From: Phytoseiulus persimilis
Lineage: Eukaryota > Arthropoda > Arachnida > Mesostigmata > Phytoseiidae
DNA: 64,000 nucleotides
Reading direction: 5' to 3'
NCBI GenBank assembly: GCA_037576195.1
Contig: CM075102.1
Location: 248,001 to 312,000, forward strand
The position numbers and the translations under genes are program-made. The stretch's first letter is position 1; every line of letters begins with the position of its first letter. The notes under the pieces are model-generated. The model had not been told where the DNA came from. It saw only the letters and a program-made list of their open reading frames with translations, and did not search any database. Shown one piece after another: positions 1 to 15,340 of this stretch.

Positions 1-752
1 ACTTCGTTCCATCTCTGAGAGAACCGCCCTGTCTCCCGATTGAATGTTCTTCCCCTACCGTAGGGTGAGAGCCGCCTCTTGGGAGGGAGCAGCTATCGGT
101 TGGAAACATCACATTTCCAGACAGTCCCGACCCGTTCGTCGTCGGACCATATGTCATGTCGGAATCGAATTCAGTCCATCCGTCGAGAGACAACTGAATA
201 CAGATAGCATTCCCTCGGTTTTCGGTCTGCGTGCGATGTCCGTGGGAATGATGCGAAGGCTCCATAGAGGCTGATGACTCGGAGAAATATTCCGTCGTGT
301 ATAAACAAATCGTTTGACTACCTTAGTCATCCCACTCTGTTCACTTGGTTCTCTGTGGTTGTCGTCGACGTCTGACTCAAGTCCCTTTTGCAATGACCAA
401 ATCATCCTGAAAACCAGTCCCACTGGGGTCATTTGTTTTGGGCCGTGAAGAAGAAGGTGTCAATTCCGCTCTGCGGGCATGGCCTTGGTGTTTCGGATTG
501 TTTCCCTCGTTCCGAGCAGTCGTCGGTCTCCGTCAGATGCAGTGTTTGTGGAAGAACGCCGTCTATCACTAGAGCACCCAAGACAGAATAACGACGCGTC
601 CGATTGAAATGTGAAGAACTCGTAAATTCACTCATCGTTGATTTGGCTGTGGAAAATTTATCGTGAAATCTTCCGATCCCAGGTCGCTGCCCATGGACTT
701 CGCTTGACCTTGCCTGAGATAAGTGCAAAACTACTATCAGAGCCACATTGCA
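1..752. other. Upstream flank of the PI4K beta gene, no supported exon
   Basis: Short open frames exist on both strands but none is recognisable or has convincing splice sites. The stretch could hold the promoter and 5' untranslated exon of the kinase gene that follows, or the end of an upstream gene. Confidence 0.4.
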
Positions 753-5499
<4,747 letters not shown>

Positions 5500-6480
5500 C
5501 AACTTGAAACTGTTCGAGTATCGTTATCATCTTATGGACTGAAACATTTTTCGCTCCTCTCCCCACACCAAGAAGGACGCGCTCGCGGTCATGTTACTCG
5601 CTGTTCCAGTTGACAATCATTCTAAAGCGAGACGAGTCCTTGCGTCCGAGAGGAGTCTGTCCGATTAGCGGTCTCCCGTTGAAGCGTCCCCGAGCGGCGA
5701 CGTGATATCGAACGATGAAATATCATCCGATTCAGGTTGACCCGCGGCTTCGTTCTGTCTGGTCGTGTTCAGGCGTCCTCCGAGATGGTGGTTCAATGCT
5801 CAGTGTATTTTAACGAAGCGCCCTCAGAGCCCCGGATTTGTCAGCGGCCTCGGGATCTGTACCTCAGATTGCTTTCATTGCTCCGAATGTAAATCTTTAC
5901 AGTATTTTTATTTGCCGAGTGTACACCAAGAAATCTCAGTCAAACCCCAGACTGTCCCTACATTTACCTCCGGAACCACGGTCCTCCTCCTCGTCGATAC
6001 CTCCAGCTTTCCTCCAACGGTTCTGAGGATTGTAATGCGTCTCTGGGAGTCCCGTTCATCCGACACACTCCGAACACGACCAAGTCTCCATCGAGTTCAT
6101 TGTTAGTTCGCCTGAAACGACTCGTTTCGGCTCTCTCATGATCCACTGCGTTTTAGCGGATGACTTTTGGTCCACGACTCCGCGTCATCATATGATGATA
6201 TGATGAGCTTCAGAAAGCGACTGAGGTCTTGGACTTTGGATCGTTAAGAACTGTCCAGGAGTTCATCACTGGAAAGTTGGAGAGGATCGGCGATGAAGGA
6301 AATTCGGATACTCACCGGATACCTTGATGATATCAAGACGATGTGAAAAGTGTAAATAATGTTTTCCACAGAATAATTACAGCAATTAAATAGGATTATG
6401 ATCACAAACCGGCTCATTCAGTCAATGTGAACCAGATCAGTTCTCGATTTGGACCAATCTCAGGTCAGGGGGAGTATATT
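5500..6480. other. PI4KB 3' flank, nothing recognised
   Basis: Short open frames only. No canonical AATAAA was seen close to the PI4KB stop codon. A TATGATGATATGATG run near 6190 is the only low-complexity feature noticed. Confidence 0.4.
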
Positions 6481-6500
6481 ATCGCGAGCAGAGCAGCAAA

Positions 6501-6960
6501 ATGGGGTGCGAACTTCCAGGGTACGCGAAAAATCATCCCCAATTTAGACCCCAAGCACGTGATCGACGGGATCGCCTGTTGAGAAAGAATCCAGAAACGC
6601 TTCCCGGCTCAGGACGCAGCCGCCGTGAGCGCGGTCTGTTCGATACAGGTTGGTGGAACGTATCAAACCACCGAGAGCGACTTATCTGGGCAGAAAATCG
6701 CGATTGGATTCGTTCGACTCCTGAACCGAGTTGCGAAACGCGGAGTTACGATTCCGTCTGAGAGATACGAGGAGCGTCACAGCCCATCCAAGGGTTTGAG
6801 TCGGGTCTTGCCGTCACCTGACTGGCCATCAACTCCAGACTCCGAAACCCATGAATACCCGTTGGGGCCTTTCTCCCTGAGAAAGTTGAGAGTATCGTGT
6901 CCGCTCAGAAAGCGAATCCGTCGACATTCTCACATGCATTGAAAACTCTGGTCGAAAACG
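6501..6960 (+). other. Possible unrecognised exon region
   Basis: Two overlapping frames stay open on the plus strand (6501-6761 and 6625-6942). The second frame, around VCSIQVGGTYQTTESDLSGQ, has protein-like composition, and a possible donor (CAG followed by GTTGGT) lies near 6650. I do not recognise the product and could not build a multi-exon model, so this may be chance. Confidence 0.2.
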
Positions 6961-7311
6961 CGCAAATCTGGAGTCGATTCCAAACGATGATCGCCTTGAG
7001 AAGCTCGGAGAAATCTTCTGAGGCTCGAATTTCAACGAGCGATAATTTCCACCATTCAGGGGGTCGATTTTCCCCCTTAAGCATTGGAGAACTTTCTGGC
7101 GAAAAACCACTGCCGCACAGAACCGTGAAATGTGAAAAGTTTCATCTTGTTGTTCAGTTCAGCACAGCTTCGCTCTTGACGGCGAACGGGACACGGCCTC
7201 CTTCCCGGAGCTATTGTTGCCTCGGAGTCGTATATTCGTGACTTTGACAGACGGCGGTCGAAAGAGTTTCCGGAACGTGAGTCAATAAGTGAACTTGCCG
7301 CGGATAGCAGA

Positions 7312-7370
7312 CCGTGGGCGTAGCGAGCCTCCATGATGCCCGGGCGGATTTGGTGCCCCCTCTATTCTTT
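7312..7370 (+). repeat. Possible terminal fragment of a GGCGTAGC-type DNA transposon
   Basis: The stretch around GGGCGTAGCGAGCC, followed by a G/C-rich part ending TGCCCCC, resembles the termini seen at 17185, 19803 (inverted), 57866 and 59250. No partner end or target duplication was found here, so it is at best a solo end. Confidence 0.3.
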
Positions 7371-8030
7371 TTTGAGGTCAGAAAATAAGAATGCGTTTAA
7401 AGCGCATGTACTTTTGGATGACCTCAAATATGAAAGAATATGATCGGAAATGGAGGTCTCGAACGATGCCTCCAGAGAAATGGAGGCAACTTGCGCGAGC
7501 TAACCCAGCTGTGAGCGACTAGATTATCATATGAGCGACTGGATTAACTATTCTCGGAAAGTGATTTTCCTCGATTTAGGAGCTGTTGACTATTATAGGA
7601 CTCCCCGAAGTTGAATTCATCCTTGATGGATATCTTGATAGATAGGACAGCAAAATGAGCTGAGCGTTGCCTCTCGATCAGGAAGGAGGACGGAAAAGAG
7701 ATGGATGGTTCGTCAACAGGGTGAAAACTCAGATGCAACGATCGGACTTTGCCCCTCCTCTGAGAATTCCGGAAAGAAAATCTACCTAGAAGATTTCGAG
7801 CTCCCTAATGTAGCAGGCATGGAGAGGCATTCTGATGCAACGAGCGACCTGATGCCCGGTGCGTTCCGCTCCCTCGCTACGCTACTGTAGCAGACCATTC
7901 GCGAGTTGTTTCGGATCGAGCTACCTGTGCTCTGTGACTCATAAGCCCAAACAGACTAGGACCCCTATTGGGGGCGTATTTCGCTCAAACCGCGCCCGGA
8001 GAAAACCGACAAAAATGCGCTTAGTCCCAA
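7371..8030. other. Intergenic, nothing recognised
   Basis: No coding frame with support on either strand. The stretch between the possible transposon end and the minisatellite shows no internal repeat that I can see. Confidence 0.4.
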
Positions 8031-8031
8031 A

Positions 8032-8395
8032 AGTATGGTCAGATCGATCCTGTAATCACTTCCATAGAGCCCGGAAGGTGTGTTTGGACTGACTACCGTA
8101 TCAGCTCCATAGATCCCAGGAGAATAGTCGGATCGACTCCATAATCACCTCCATGGACCTCGGAAATAATGGTCAGATCGACCGCGGGATGCATTTCATA
8201 GACTCCAAAGAGTATGATCAGGTGCATCGCGGAATCATCTCCTTTTTTTACGAGAGGTTTGGGAGGAATGTGTTTACGCACACCACCAGTAAATCATCTC
8301 CTTAGAAACCGAGAAGTATGGTCAGATCGATGCCGGAATGACCTACTTTGACTCGAAAAAGTATGGTCAGACCTATCCCGCAACCAATCCTCAGA
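8032..8395 (-). repeat. Degenerate 45-bp minisatellite, array A
   Basis: About eight imperfect units with the core GGTCAGATCGA...CCGGAATCA and a trailing GACTCC(G/A)AAAAGTATG. The unit is related to arrays B (14.9-16.2 kb) and C (17.3-17.7 kb) but lies in the opposite orientation. Units are diverged and spacing is uneven, so this is probably an old remnant of the same Helitron-like family. Confidence 0.65.
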
Positions 8396-9559
8396 CTTCA
8401 CCTCCTCTAGTCCGGACGGAGGGCGGACAAACTGACTGACGAAGCGGTATGTATAGAGCGAGGATAGAGCCTCTTCGATGCACCGAACTGCAACTACGAT
8501 GCTGCATCCCTCACCTCTCTGGGTCGCGATTTTGTTCTCGGTCCTCATTGAATTTCTGTAGTTGTTGAGGAGATTGGAAGAACTTCGAATCCGTCTGTCC
8601 TCAGCTTTGCGCTCCCCCAAGATTAAAAGATGCGAGCCCGATTGCGTGTCCATCTCGGTCCTCCGAGGCACGCTCTTGTGCCTAAGTCGGAGGGAATCCC
8701 CATAGCAGTCAGAGAGGTTCACGGAGCTCCATATCAACCGCGCCCGTATATACTCTGAGGTGAGATATACTTCCCAATACGGAATCGGATCTGCGATGCA
8801 GACAAGGATATTCACGAAAATCGAACTTCGATCTTGCACACCTCAGATCGTTCGGGCTCTCTTGAGCTCGAGAGACGAATTGAGTTTATTTAGTGGTCAC
8901 GGATATGGAAAAATAAAACACAACCTCACGCCCCCTCAGCTTAGCGTCCCCTCCTCCTTTTGCAGCGCAAAGAACTGAGTGAATTCTCGGGTTCCTTGGT
9001 TTCGAGGTTGACTTCCGCGCAACCAATGGTTGCATGACTCTGAGGAGACTTAGTGGACGGGGTCGGCGACCAGGAGGATGTGCAGCTGAACGGTGACCGC
9101 GCATCACGAGTGAAGTTTGAGCAGACCCCGGGCATGTGTGATCGTTTGCCGTAGACTGAAGACATCTCGATCCTTCGAGATGTCTGGAAATCTCAGTCGG
9201 CGCTTTTCCCCATTCGGGCTGCTGCGAAGAAATCGACCCTGATTTCGTTCACATGCAGACTCGAGCCCTGCTGGACAGACAAATGTTTCTTCCCAACACA
9301 GAGGCATTACTTTTGTACGATGATACTTCGTTACGAATGGACATAAACCGTAAAAATGACTGCCTGCGGGACACTTACTCGGAGCAGTCCCTTGAATCAA
9401 GACTCGGCCACTTGCGCTTCCTATTAATATGAGTGCAGAGGAGAGTGCCTGATTTGGTCGACTTTTTGCTTCAACCAGTACTGTGAACGCACGTGAAAAG
9501 AGATCCTAGGGAAATAAACTCGCACGAGCACCACTCCGACGCTCTCCTTATTCTCCTAA
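8396..9559. other. Intergenic, nothing recognised
   Basis: Contains open frames up to 181 codons on the minus strand (8294-8839), overlapping the end of minisatellite A. None matches a family I know and no splice model was found. Confidence 0.4.
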
Positions 9560-9639
9560 ATGGCGCGATTCATGTTTGGATTCTCGGAGGATGCCGAAAG
9601 AGAAAAAGTGTTCCTCAAATGGGATACATTCGTCCCTGG

Positions 9640-9846
9640 TGTAGAGAGTTCACGCTTCGTGTGGGTTACTGACGTAGAAATTCAATGCCACGTACACTGG
9701 AACTACCGAGAAGAGTTACGAGACGCCTTGCTAGAATTGGAACGACGAAGTTGTACCACAGCAAACTGCGGCAGTACTTATTGAGAATTCGGCGCCTGCG
9801 GACTAAACTGGCTACGTTTACCACGGCGATCTAGAATATTCCAACA
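9640..9846 (-). repeat. Copia 3' LTR
   Basis: This 207-bp repeat has TG...CA termini in either orientation and aligns end to end with the 13785-13991 copy. A purine-rich GAGTGGGAG (minus strand) lies directly inside it and suits a polypurine tract. Confidence 0.93.
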
Positions 9847-9888
9847 CTCCCACTCGTTGGAACGCTGCCCACCCAGCACTCTAATGAA

Positions 9889-11240
9889 TCACTTCATCCC
9901 GATGTGACGCTTCAGAACTTCGAGCTTGCTCGAGGGAAGACTCTTGGTCAAAAGATCTGCCAGCTGGTCGCCTGATGACACATGCCTGATATCGATGTCA
10001 CCCTCCAAGTATCTCTCCTGAACGTGATGGAATTTGATATCCACGTGTTTGGTCCTGTCGTGATGAACTGGGTTCGTCACTAGAAGTTCTGCTGCTGTAT
10101 TATCCATGTACAAAAGCGTCGGGGATTCTTGCTTGCGATTCAACTCGTCCAGAAGCCCTCTCAGCCAGACAACATCTCTTGAGCATGAATGTGCCACAAC
10201 ATACTCGGCATAGGTCGTAGAGTCAGTAACTATTGTCTGCTTTCGAGATTTCCATCCGACAACACCGCCGTTCATCACCAGACACACACCAGTCACAGAC
10301 CCTCTTGTCTCGGGATCTGATGCCCAACTGGCATCACTATAGGCCACAAGTTGATTGACTCTGGGACCTGACGAATAGGACACATCAGTCTCCAGCGTTC
10401 CCTTCACATACCCTAGGACTCTTCTCGCGCACAACCAGTGATCTTTGGAAGGCGACTCCAGGGATTGGGACAATTCATTCACAGAATACGAAAGATCCGG
10501 TCGCGTGGCCACCGCTGCAAACAAAAGTGAACTGACCAGCTGACGATACGGAATCCTGTACGCCTCCAAAGGATTCCCATCTTCGTCAACATTTGTCGAA
10601 TGATATTTGCACCTTCTGGAGGTTCCACCAAACACCAAGTCTTGTTCGACATCAAGGAGTCATACTCGCTCTGCACCGCCTTCTCCCACTGTTCTGCATC
10701 GGGAGACGCCATAGCTTGTTGAAATGTATCCGGGATTTCTACAGTAGAATACACAACATCGCAAACCGACTCCATATGTTCGTCCAACCAAGCTCCATCA
10801 TCCATGTTCTCGTTTCGGATGAAGGCGTGAATCTTAGTTCTTGAATCAACAGCAGTTTTCCATTTCGGATGAGGACTTTTTGAGGTCGTGATGTCCAAAT
10901 CCTTGTACCGCCGTTTTGCTACACCAGGTGCAAGAGTCACCTTCGATACCGATGCATCCTTTGAAGTCAGGTGATCCAGGGCCGAGGGAGCCTCCATCGA
11001 CACCGGCATCGCCGTTGCAGAACCGTCGCCAGAACTCCCACTGCTGTCGAACAACGCATCTCTTTTCGGCAATGATTCGAAAAGACGAATGTCCCGGGAA
11101 CCTTTCACACTGGAAGTGTTAGGGAACCACATTCTGTAGGACCTAGACTTCTCATCGTGCCCGACCAATATTCTACGCTCACTCTTGCCGTCTAGCTTGT
11201 CACGCTTGCTGTCTTCAACATAGACGTAGCCTACATTACC
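9889..11240 (-). pseudogene. Copia reverse transcriptase remnant and RNase H
   Basis: The frame after the integrase starts the reverse transcriptase domain (WEKAVQSEYDSL, TWCLVEPPEGA) and then jumps in another frame near 10620 to YRQLVSSLLFAAVATRPDLS, downstream of the catalytic palm. The YVDD-containing part is absent, an internal deletion I estimate at several hundred bases. RNase H is well preserved (YSDASWASDPETRGSVTG, DNTAAELL, HVDIKFHHVQE). The element cannot copy itself. Confidence 0.9.
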
Positions 11241-12191
11241 CTAAATACGGAGATGCTCTACTGATGGTTTCCACCCACTCCACAACTTGAATGCTGTTTT
11301 CCAATTCAGTCTCTTCAAGGAAACACGATTCCGGACGTGACATGCAGCCATAGCAGCTTCTGCCCACAACATCTTGGGCAGATTCGCAGCTTTCAGCATA
11401 GCTCGGGCTGACTCGATGATCGTACGGTTTTGACGCTCGACCCGTCCGTTCTCAGCTGCCACGTACGGGGTCGCAAACTCTTGCTTGACGAGATGCCTCC
11501 TTGAAAGCGCAATCATCTTTTCCGATTTGAACTCCTGCGCATTGTCACTCCTCAGTTTCCTCAGCTGGTGTCCTGCAGAAGAGACCTCGACCACCACGTC
11601 TTGCATGACGTCAATTATGTCGGACTTGTTTCGAATCGGATAAGATAGCAAATATCCACTATAGTCATCCACGAACAGAGCCAACCAACGACATCCTCCC
11701 GGTGACTCGACACTCATGGGTCCACAGGTGTCGAAATGTATCAGTTCACCACAGGCTGATGCACGCCTATGACAAGGGAGCCGCGGCAATCGAGCCTGTT
11801 TACCAAGACAACACGCTTCGCAGAGCTTCTATTCCGCGGAAAACCTCGAGTCGTCAATGACCTGAAGTCCGGATACTGCCTCATTCCGGATGGCCGCTTG
11901 AATTGTCTCGTAATTAGCATGTCCAAAACGCTCATGCCACACGTCCAAAGGTTGAGGATCACCGGTCATCGAATTTTCCTGCAGATCTCCGGAGAGGGGA
12001 TCTTTGTCAATAATTACTCGACACAACATGCGATAGAGTTTTTCCCCGCCTCGACGTCTTCCTTCAGCAGCCACGAGATTGTCACTCTTCCTTACAATCT
12101 CTAAACCTTCACTGGCAAACCGAGCCTGGAAACCACGATCGGTTGTATCACCGGTTGAAATTAGGTTCTGGTGAAGTTGTGGAACATGCAA
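11241..12191 (-). pseudogene. Copia pre-integrase and integrase
   Basis: GAG_pre-integrase motif WHERFGHANYETIQ is followed by an integrase core with the catalytic triad visible: D in FVDDYSGY, D in LRSDNAQEF and E in AENGRVERQNRT. Frames shift near 11790, and a TAG at 11241-11243 ends the core before the downstream pol region, so the polyprotein is broken. Confidence 0.9.
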
Positions 12192-12341
12192 AACATTTGT
12201 CAGACAGCCTGCTATCCGTTTTCCCTTGACGAAGCTCTCGATCTGTATAGATCCCTCTCCAGCACCGTTGAGTAAATGTCCGCTTCCTGAGCGAACTGGG
12301 CGGTTTTGAGGCAGTATTCGATACTCACTGAACCAGTCTCT

Positions 12342-12522
12342 TCAATTGCACATATGTCTGCAAGCGCCAGTATCAGCCAGCCACCCATCACTGCACGGTA
12401 CCGTTTCGGAGACCTGAACATTGAACAGAAATTCGCTTCTTATAAGTTCAGAAGTCATGAATGCTCTCCCCTGTGTTCCATTTTCCTTGGCTCCATTTTG
12501 CTGACCAGATCTTGCAGCTCTG

Positions 12523-12563
<41 letters not shown>

Positions 12564-12959
12564 GGATGCCTTCTTGTGTCCTCCCCTTTCACAACAGTAA
12601 TATTTTCCAGTGAACTTAGGTATTGAACCGCTAGTGTGGCTGTTCTGCCTCGGTCTCGCAGCAAATGCAACCGTATCTTTGTTCTCCTCAAAAATACTGC
12701 GACTCGACTCAGCACAAAACCCGGCTTCAAGCTTCTCTGCCTCCAGCAACCTTGGGAGAAGATTCTCGACTGTCTGCTTGTCGTCTTCAAGCACATCCCA
12801 AGCTGCGACGAGAGACATGTGCTTCTGCGGGAGCTCCAACAACTTGGCAACAACTTGCGCCGGATGGATGTACTGACCCACGTCGCTTAGTCGTTGTACC
12901 ATGGACTCTACCTTGGAAATATGGGTAGCCATATTGTTGGAAAGGAAATTCGTCTTCAG
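12342..12959 (-). pseudogene. Copia gag C-terminal part, zinc knuckle and protease
   Basis: The minus-strand frame carries MATHISKVESMVQRL (gag), a CCHC-like knuckle CCERGGHKKASC and then WLADTGACRHM, where DTG is the aspartic protease active site. Between knuckle and protease the protein contains an RERERE run, produced by a CT microsatellite at 12526-12556. Confidence 0.85.
12526..12556. repeat. (CT)n microsatellite within copia
   Basis: About fifteen CT units (GA on the coding strand) in the gag region. It reads as alternating arginine and glutamate in two frames, which explains the RERERE tract. Confidence 0.95.
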
Positions 12960-13298
12960 TGGCACACTAGCTAGAGGGCACCGTGCACAGGCAGATCCAC
13001 CTCGCGGACACTGATACGGTAGCAAGTAGAAGACAGTACGGCGTATAGATGAACAGTAGTTTATTCGGGTGTTGAGTATGGTTATATGGGATGTGACTGG
13101 GAGAGTGAGAGCTGTTGAGTTGAGTCTTCGGGGAGTAATTCGAGGGTATTAGTAATTACGGCACTGAGTTGGGGTTCTAAGGTTTTCTAATGAAAGGATT
13201 GATTACTTTGGCGCCTCAAGTGGCGGGAGTTCTAATACGAACCGAGTCTGCTGAGTCTAGATTCGGATGCATCCGCTTTCGCGTGTTGCATCTCAACA
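12960..13298 (-). repeat. Possible solo LTR inside copia gag
   Basis: On the minus strand this piece starts TGTTGAGATG and ends in CA. It contains AATAAA about 100 bases before its end, as a retrotransposon R/U5 region would. It separates the two halves of gag. I found no clean target-site duplication, so the exact limits and the solo-LTR reading are inference. Confidence 0.4.
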
Positions 13299-13655
13299 CA
13301 TTTCATCCTCTTCACTCTTCCTGTAGGAATGGAACTCTCGGAGCAACATGTTCACAGACACTCGGCACTTTGACTCGAACAAGGTCATCAGCCGATTCAA
13401 CATCTCGTGCACCGTCGGCAGAATCATCACGGACCGCACAACTGTCGTTTCGAGAGTATTGAGAATGACTGCCCTTGCTTTAGCATCAGCTTTCGCCCAT
13501 TCAGGGTTCACTACTGAGCTCTGTCCGGCCGTCTTCGGGATAGACCCATTTATCGTTCCGAACCAATTATTTGCCTCGAGGAATGATTGAACTTGCGCTC
13601 TCCACACAGCGAAATCGCAGTGACCGTTGGACTTTGTAACTTGGAGCTTGTCCAT
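13299..13655 (-). pseudogene. Copia gag, N-terminal part
   Basis: ATG at 13653-13655 opens a frame with the features of copia-type gag: a start MDKLQ, then FAVWRAQVQSFLEANN and a helical region. The frame runs into LTR-like sequence at about 13298, after which the rest of gag continues from about 12950. It lies directly downstream of the 5' LTR and primer site. Confidence 0.8.
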
Positions 13656-13784
13656 GACTTTCTTGAACGCCTTGCTCTACTTTTGAGAATTACTTTCCAA
13701 CTTCAGTCGCACCGCTGCCAACTAGTTCAACTCCTCTCGCTTTAGGCTCAGTACTACGTCTACGGGGGTCCTGGGCCCATACCC

Positions 13785-13991
13785 TGCAGAGAGTTTACGC
13801 TTCGTTCGGGCTACTGACGTATAAATACTATGCCACGTACACTGGAACTACCGAGAAGGGTTACGAGACGCTTTGCTAGAACTGAAACGACGAAGTTGTA
13901 CCACAGCAAACTGCGGCAGTATATATTGAGAATTCGGCGCCTGCGCACTAAACTGGCAACGTGTACCACGGCGATCTAAAATATTCCAACA
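13785..13991 (-). repeat. Copia 5' LTR
   Basis: This is the 207-bp upstream LTR of the minus-strand element. The adjacent primer-binding site lies at about 13771-13784. The same outer target duplication as at the other end confirms the boundaries. Confidence 0.93.
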
Positions 13992-14134
13992 CCTGGTATG
14001 GGAAACTTCAGGAGTGTCTTGTCAGCCAAACCGAAACCCTCGTCGGGAGCCTGCTCGTAGTGGAATGGCACGGTAGACGGCGAGGCCCGGTTGACGCCGC
14101 GGCCCAGTTGACGCGCTCCCATGAGTCTCGTGGA

Positions 14135-14517
14135 ATGAAACTTTTCTTCTTGGTTGCCCTTGCTTGGACTGTTCAGGATGCCTGCGAAGGCGATAACATG
14201 GATCAATCCTCACAAAGATCCCTCGGTAAGTTCGGCTCGAGTTCTCATCGAGTATCATTCATGTTCCGCTGCAGACGCCCGTGAAGCGACTGAACTGTTT
14301 CAAGGAAGATCACGTACATTTGAATTCTTCAGAGCAGATTATAGAGGCTGTGGCCCAGTCGGCTGAGAGTTTCTATTGTTTGGCATTGTCGGCATATCGA
14401 ACGGCGGTGGAGGAGATTTTGGTAACGGAGGAGGGATGTCTCTTCTTCAGCCACGGTCGCCTCCTTCATACTCGACGTGATTTCCTTGAGGTGAGAAAAA
14501 ACAAAATCAAACTTTAG
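14135..14517 (+). CDS. Possible small secreted protein gene (two exons, phase unresolved)
   Basis: ATG at 14135 starts a signal-peptide-like MKLFFLVALAWTVQDACEG. The exon ends at a consensus GTAAGT donor (14226). An acceptor CTGCAG precedes 14275, after which a 78-codon frame with helical character runs to 14517 and includes a GTGAGA donor. Splicing as read puts the second exon into a frame with an early stop, so either the model is wrong or the gene is broken. I do not recognise the product. Confidence 0.3.
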
Positions 14518-14739
14518 CTGCGTGTCTCGCAGACAAGATCCAGGGCGGTCTGGTATTGGTATTTATTTATACTCATATGTATGACACTTTCGTTTCAGTG
14601 GCGAGTTTTCTCAGAGATTAGTCGTAGTTTCTTTCTCCCATTGCTGTGGGAGCCTCTTGGTGAGGCTCATCGTCTCCGGAGAATGGGTTTCGAGAGATCC
14701 GCCGCTTCCTCGAGCGGATCATCATCACCATCACATCTA

Positions 14740-15340
14740 TCTATATATATAAAAATCCAGGGTCTGTTTGTTTGTTTGTTTGTCCTCAATAGGCTCCTCC
14801 GGTATTGATCGGATCGACTTAGAACAAACCGCATAATGTAGGGCGGCTCACCGGGAAGGACATAGGACACCCAAGCGATACGAGACCAATCTGGCCATTA
14901 CTTTCCAACTCTGGAGGGGTGATTCCGAGACCAATCTGACCATTACTCTCCAAGTTTGGAGGAGTGATCTCGGGACCAATCTGACCATACTTTTCCAAGT
15001 CTGGAGGGGTGATTCCGAGACCAATCTGACTATCACTTTCCGAGTCTGAGGGGTGATCTCGAGACAAATCTCAGCATACTTTTCAAGACCTGGAGGGGTG
15101 ATTCCGGGACCAATCTGACCATGCTTCTCCGAATCTGGAGGGTTGATTACGACACCAATCTGACCATACCTCTCGAGACCATGATGCTGACCAAGTGAAG
15201 AGAGAGGAAAGTGCCTCGATTCCAGGTCAGAATCCTTTCGAGAATCGGTGGCCACTCCCGAAGGTCTCATGACACTACATGTAAGGCAATGTGTGTCTGT
15301 CAGCAGTAGACTCCCGAAGCAAGGGACGGGCCGGTCAGCG
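14740..15340 (+). mobile_element. Non-autonomous Helitron-like element, copy 1
   Basis: It begins TCTATATATATAAAAATCC after an A, then a GTTT microsatellite, a conserved block GGTATTGATCGGATCGACTT and a run of 45-bp minisatellite units. It ends with the same 160-base tail as copy 2 (ACTACATGTAAGGCAATGTG, GACTCCCGAAGC). Copy 1 stops at GTCAGCG, exactly where copy 2 begins, and lacks the terminal hairpin. The 5' TC, AT target and central tandem repeats are as in DINE/HINE-type Helitron relatives. Confidence 0.7.
14876..15175 (+). repeat. 45-bp minisatellite, array B1
   Basis: About six units of GATTCCGAGACCAATCTGGC followed by CATTACTTTCCAACTCTGGAGGGGT. This is the body of Helitron-like copy 1, with units of 42-46 bases. 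Confidence 0.9.

Larger units (their letters stand above)
9640..13991 (-). mobile_element. Copia-type LTR retrotransposon, defective
   Basis: This element is complete in outline. It has 207-bp LTRs at 9640-9846 and 13785-13991, flanked by the same 5-bp target duplication CCTGG (9635-9639 and 13992-13996). Read on the minus strand the LTR begins TGTTGGAATAT, as copia LTRs do. The 5' LTR is followed at once by a GGTATGGGCCCAG primer site, like that of Drosophila copia, which primes from an internal part of initiator tRNA. The internal order is gag, zinc knuckle, protease, integrase, then RNase H, which is the Pseudoviridae order. Most of the reverse transcriptase is missing, the integrase frame has a TAG at 11241-11243, and an LTR-like piece interrupts gag. 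The two LTRs differ at about 18 of 207 positions by my count, so the insertion is not recent. Confidence 0.95.
9560..14060 (+). pseudogene. Short ORF split by the copia insertion
   Basis: An ATG at 9560 opens a frame of 26 codons up to the left CCTGG target site. If the element and one copy of the target duplication are removed, the frame continues at 13997 and stops at TAG 14058-14060, for 47 codons in all. The uninterrupted reading is seen in the sequence. That it was a real gene or first exon is inference, since such a short frame could be chance and the product is not recognised. Confidence 0.3.
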
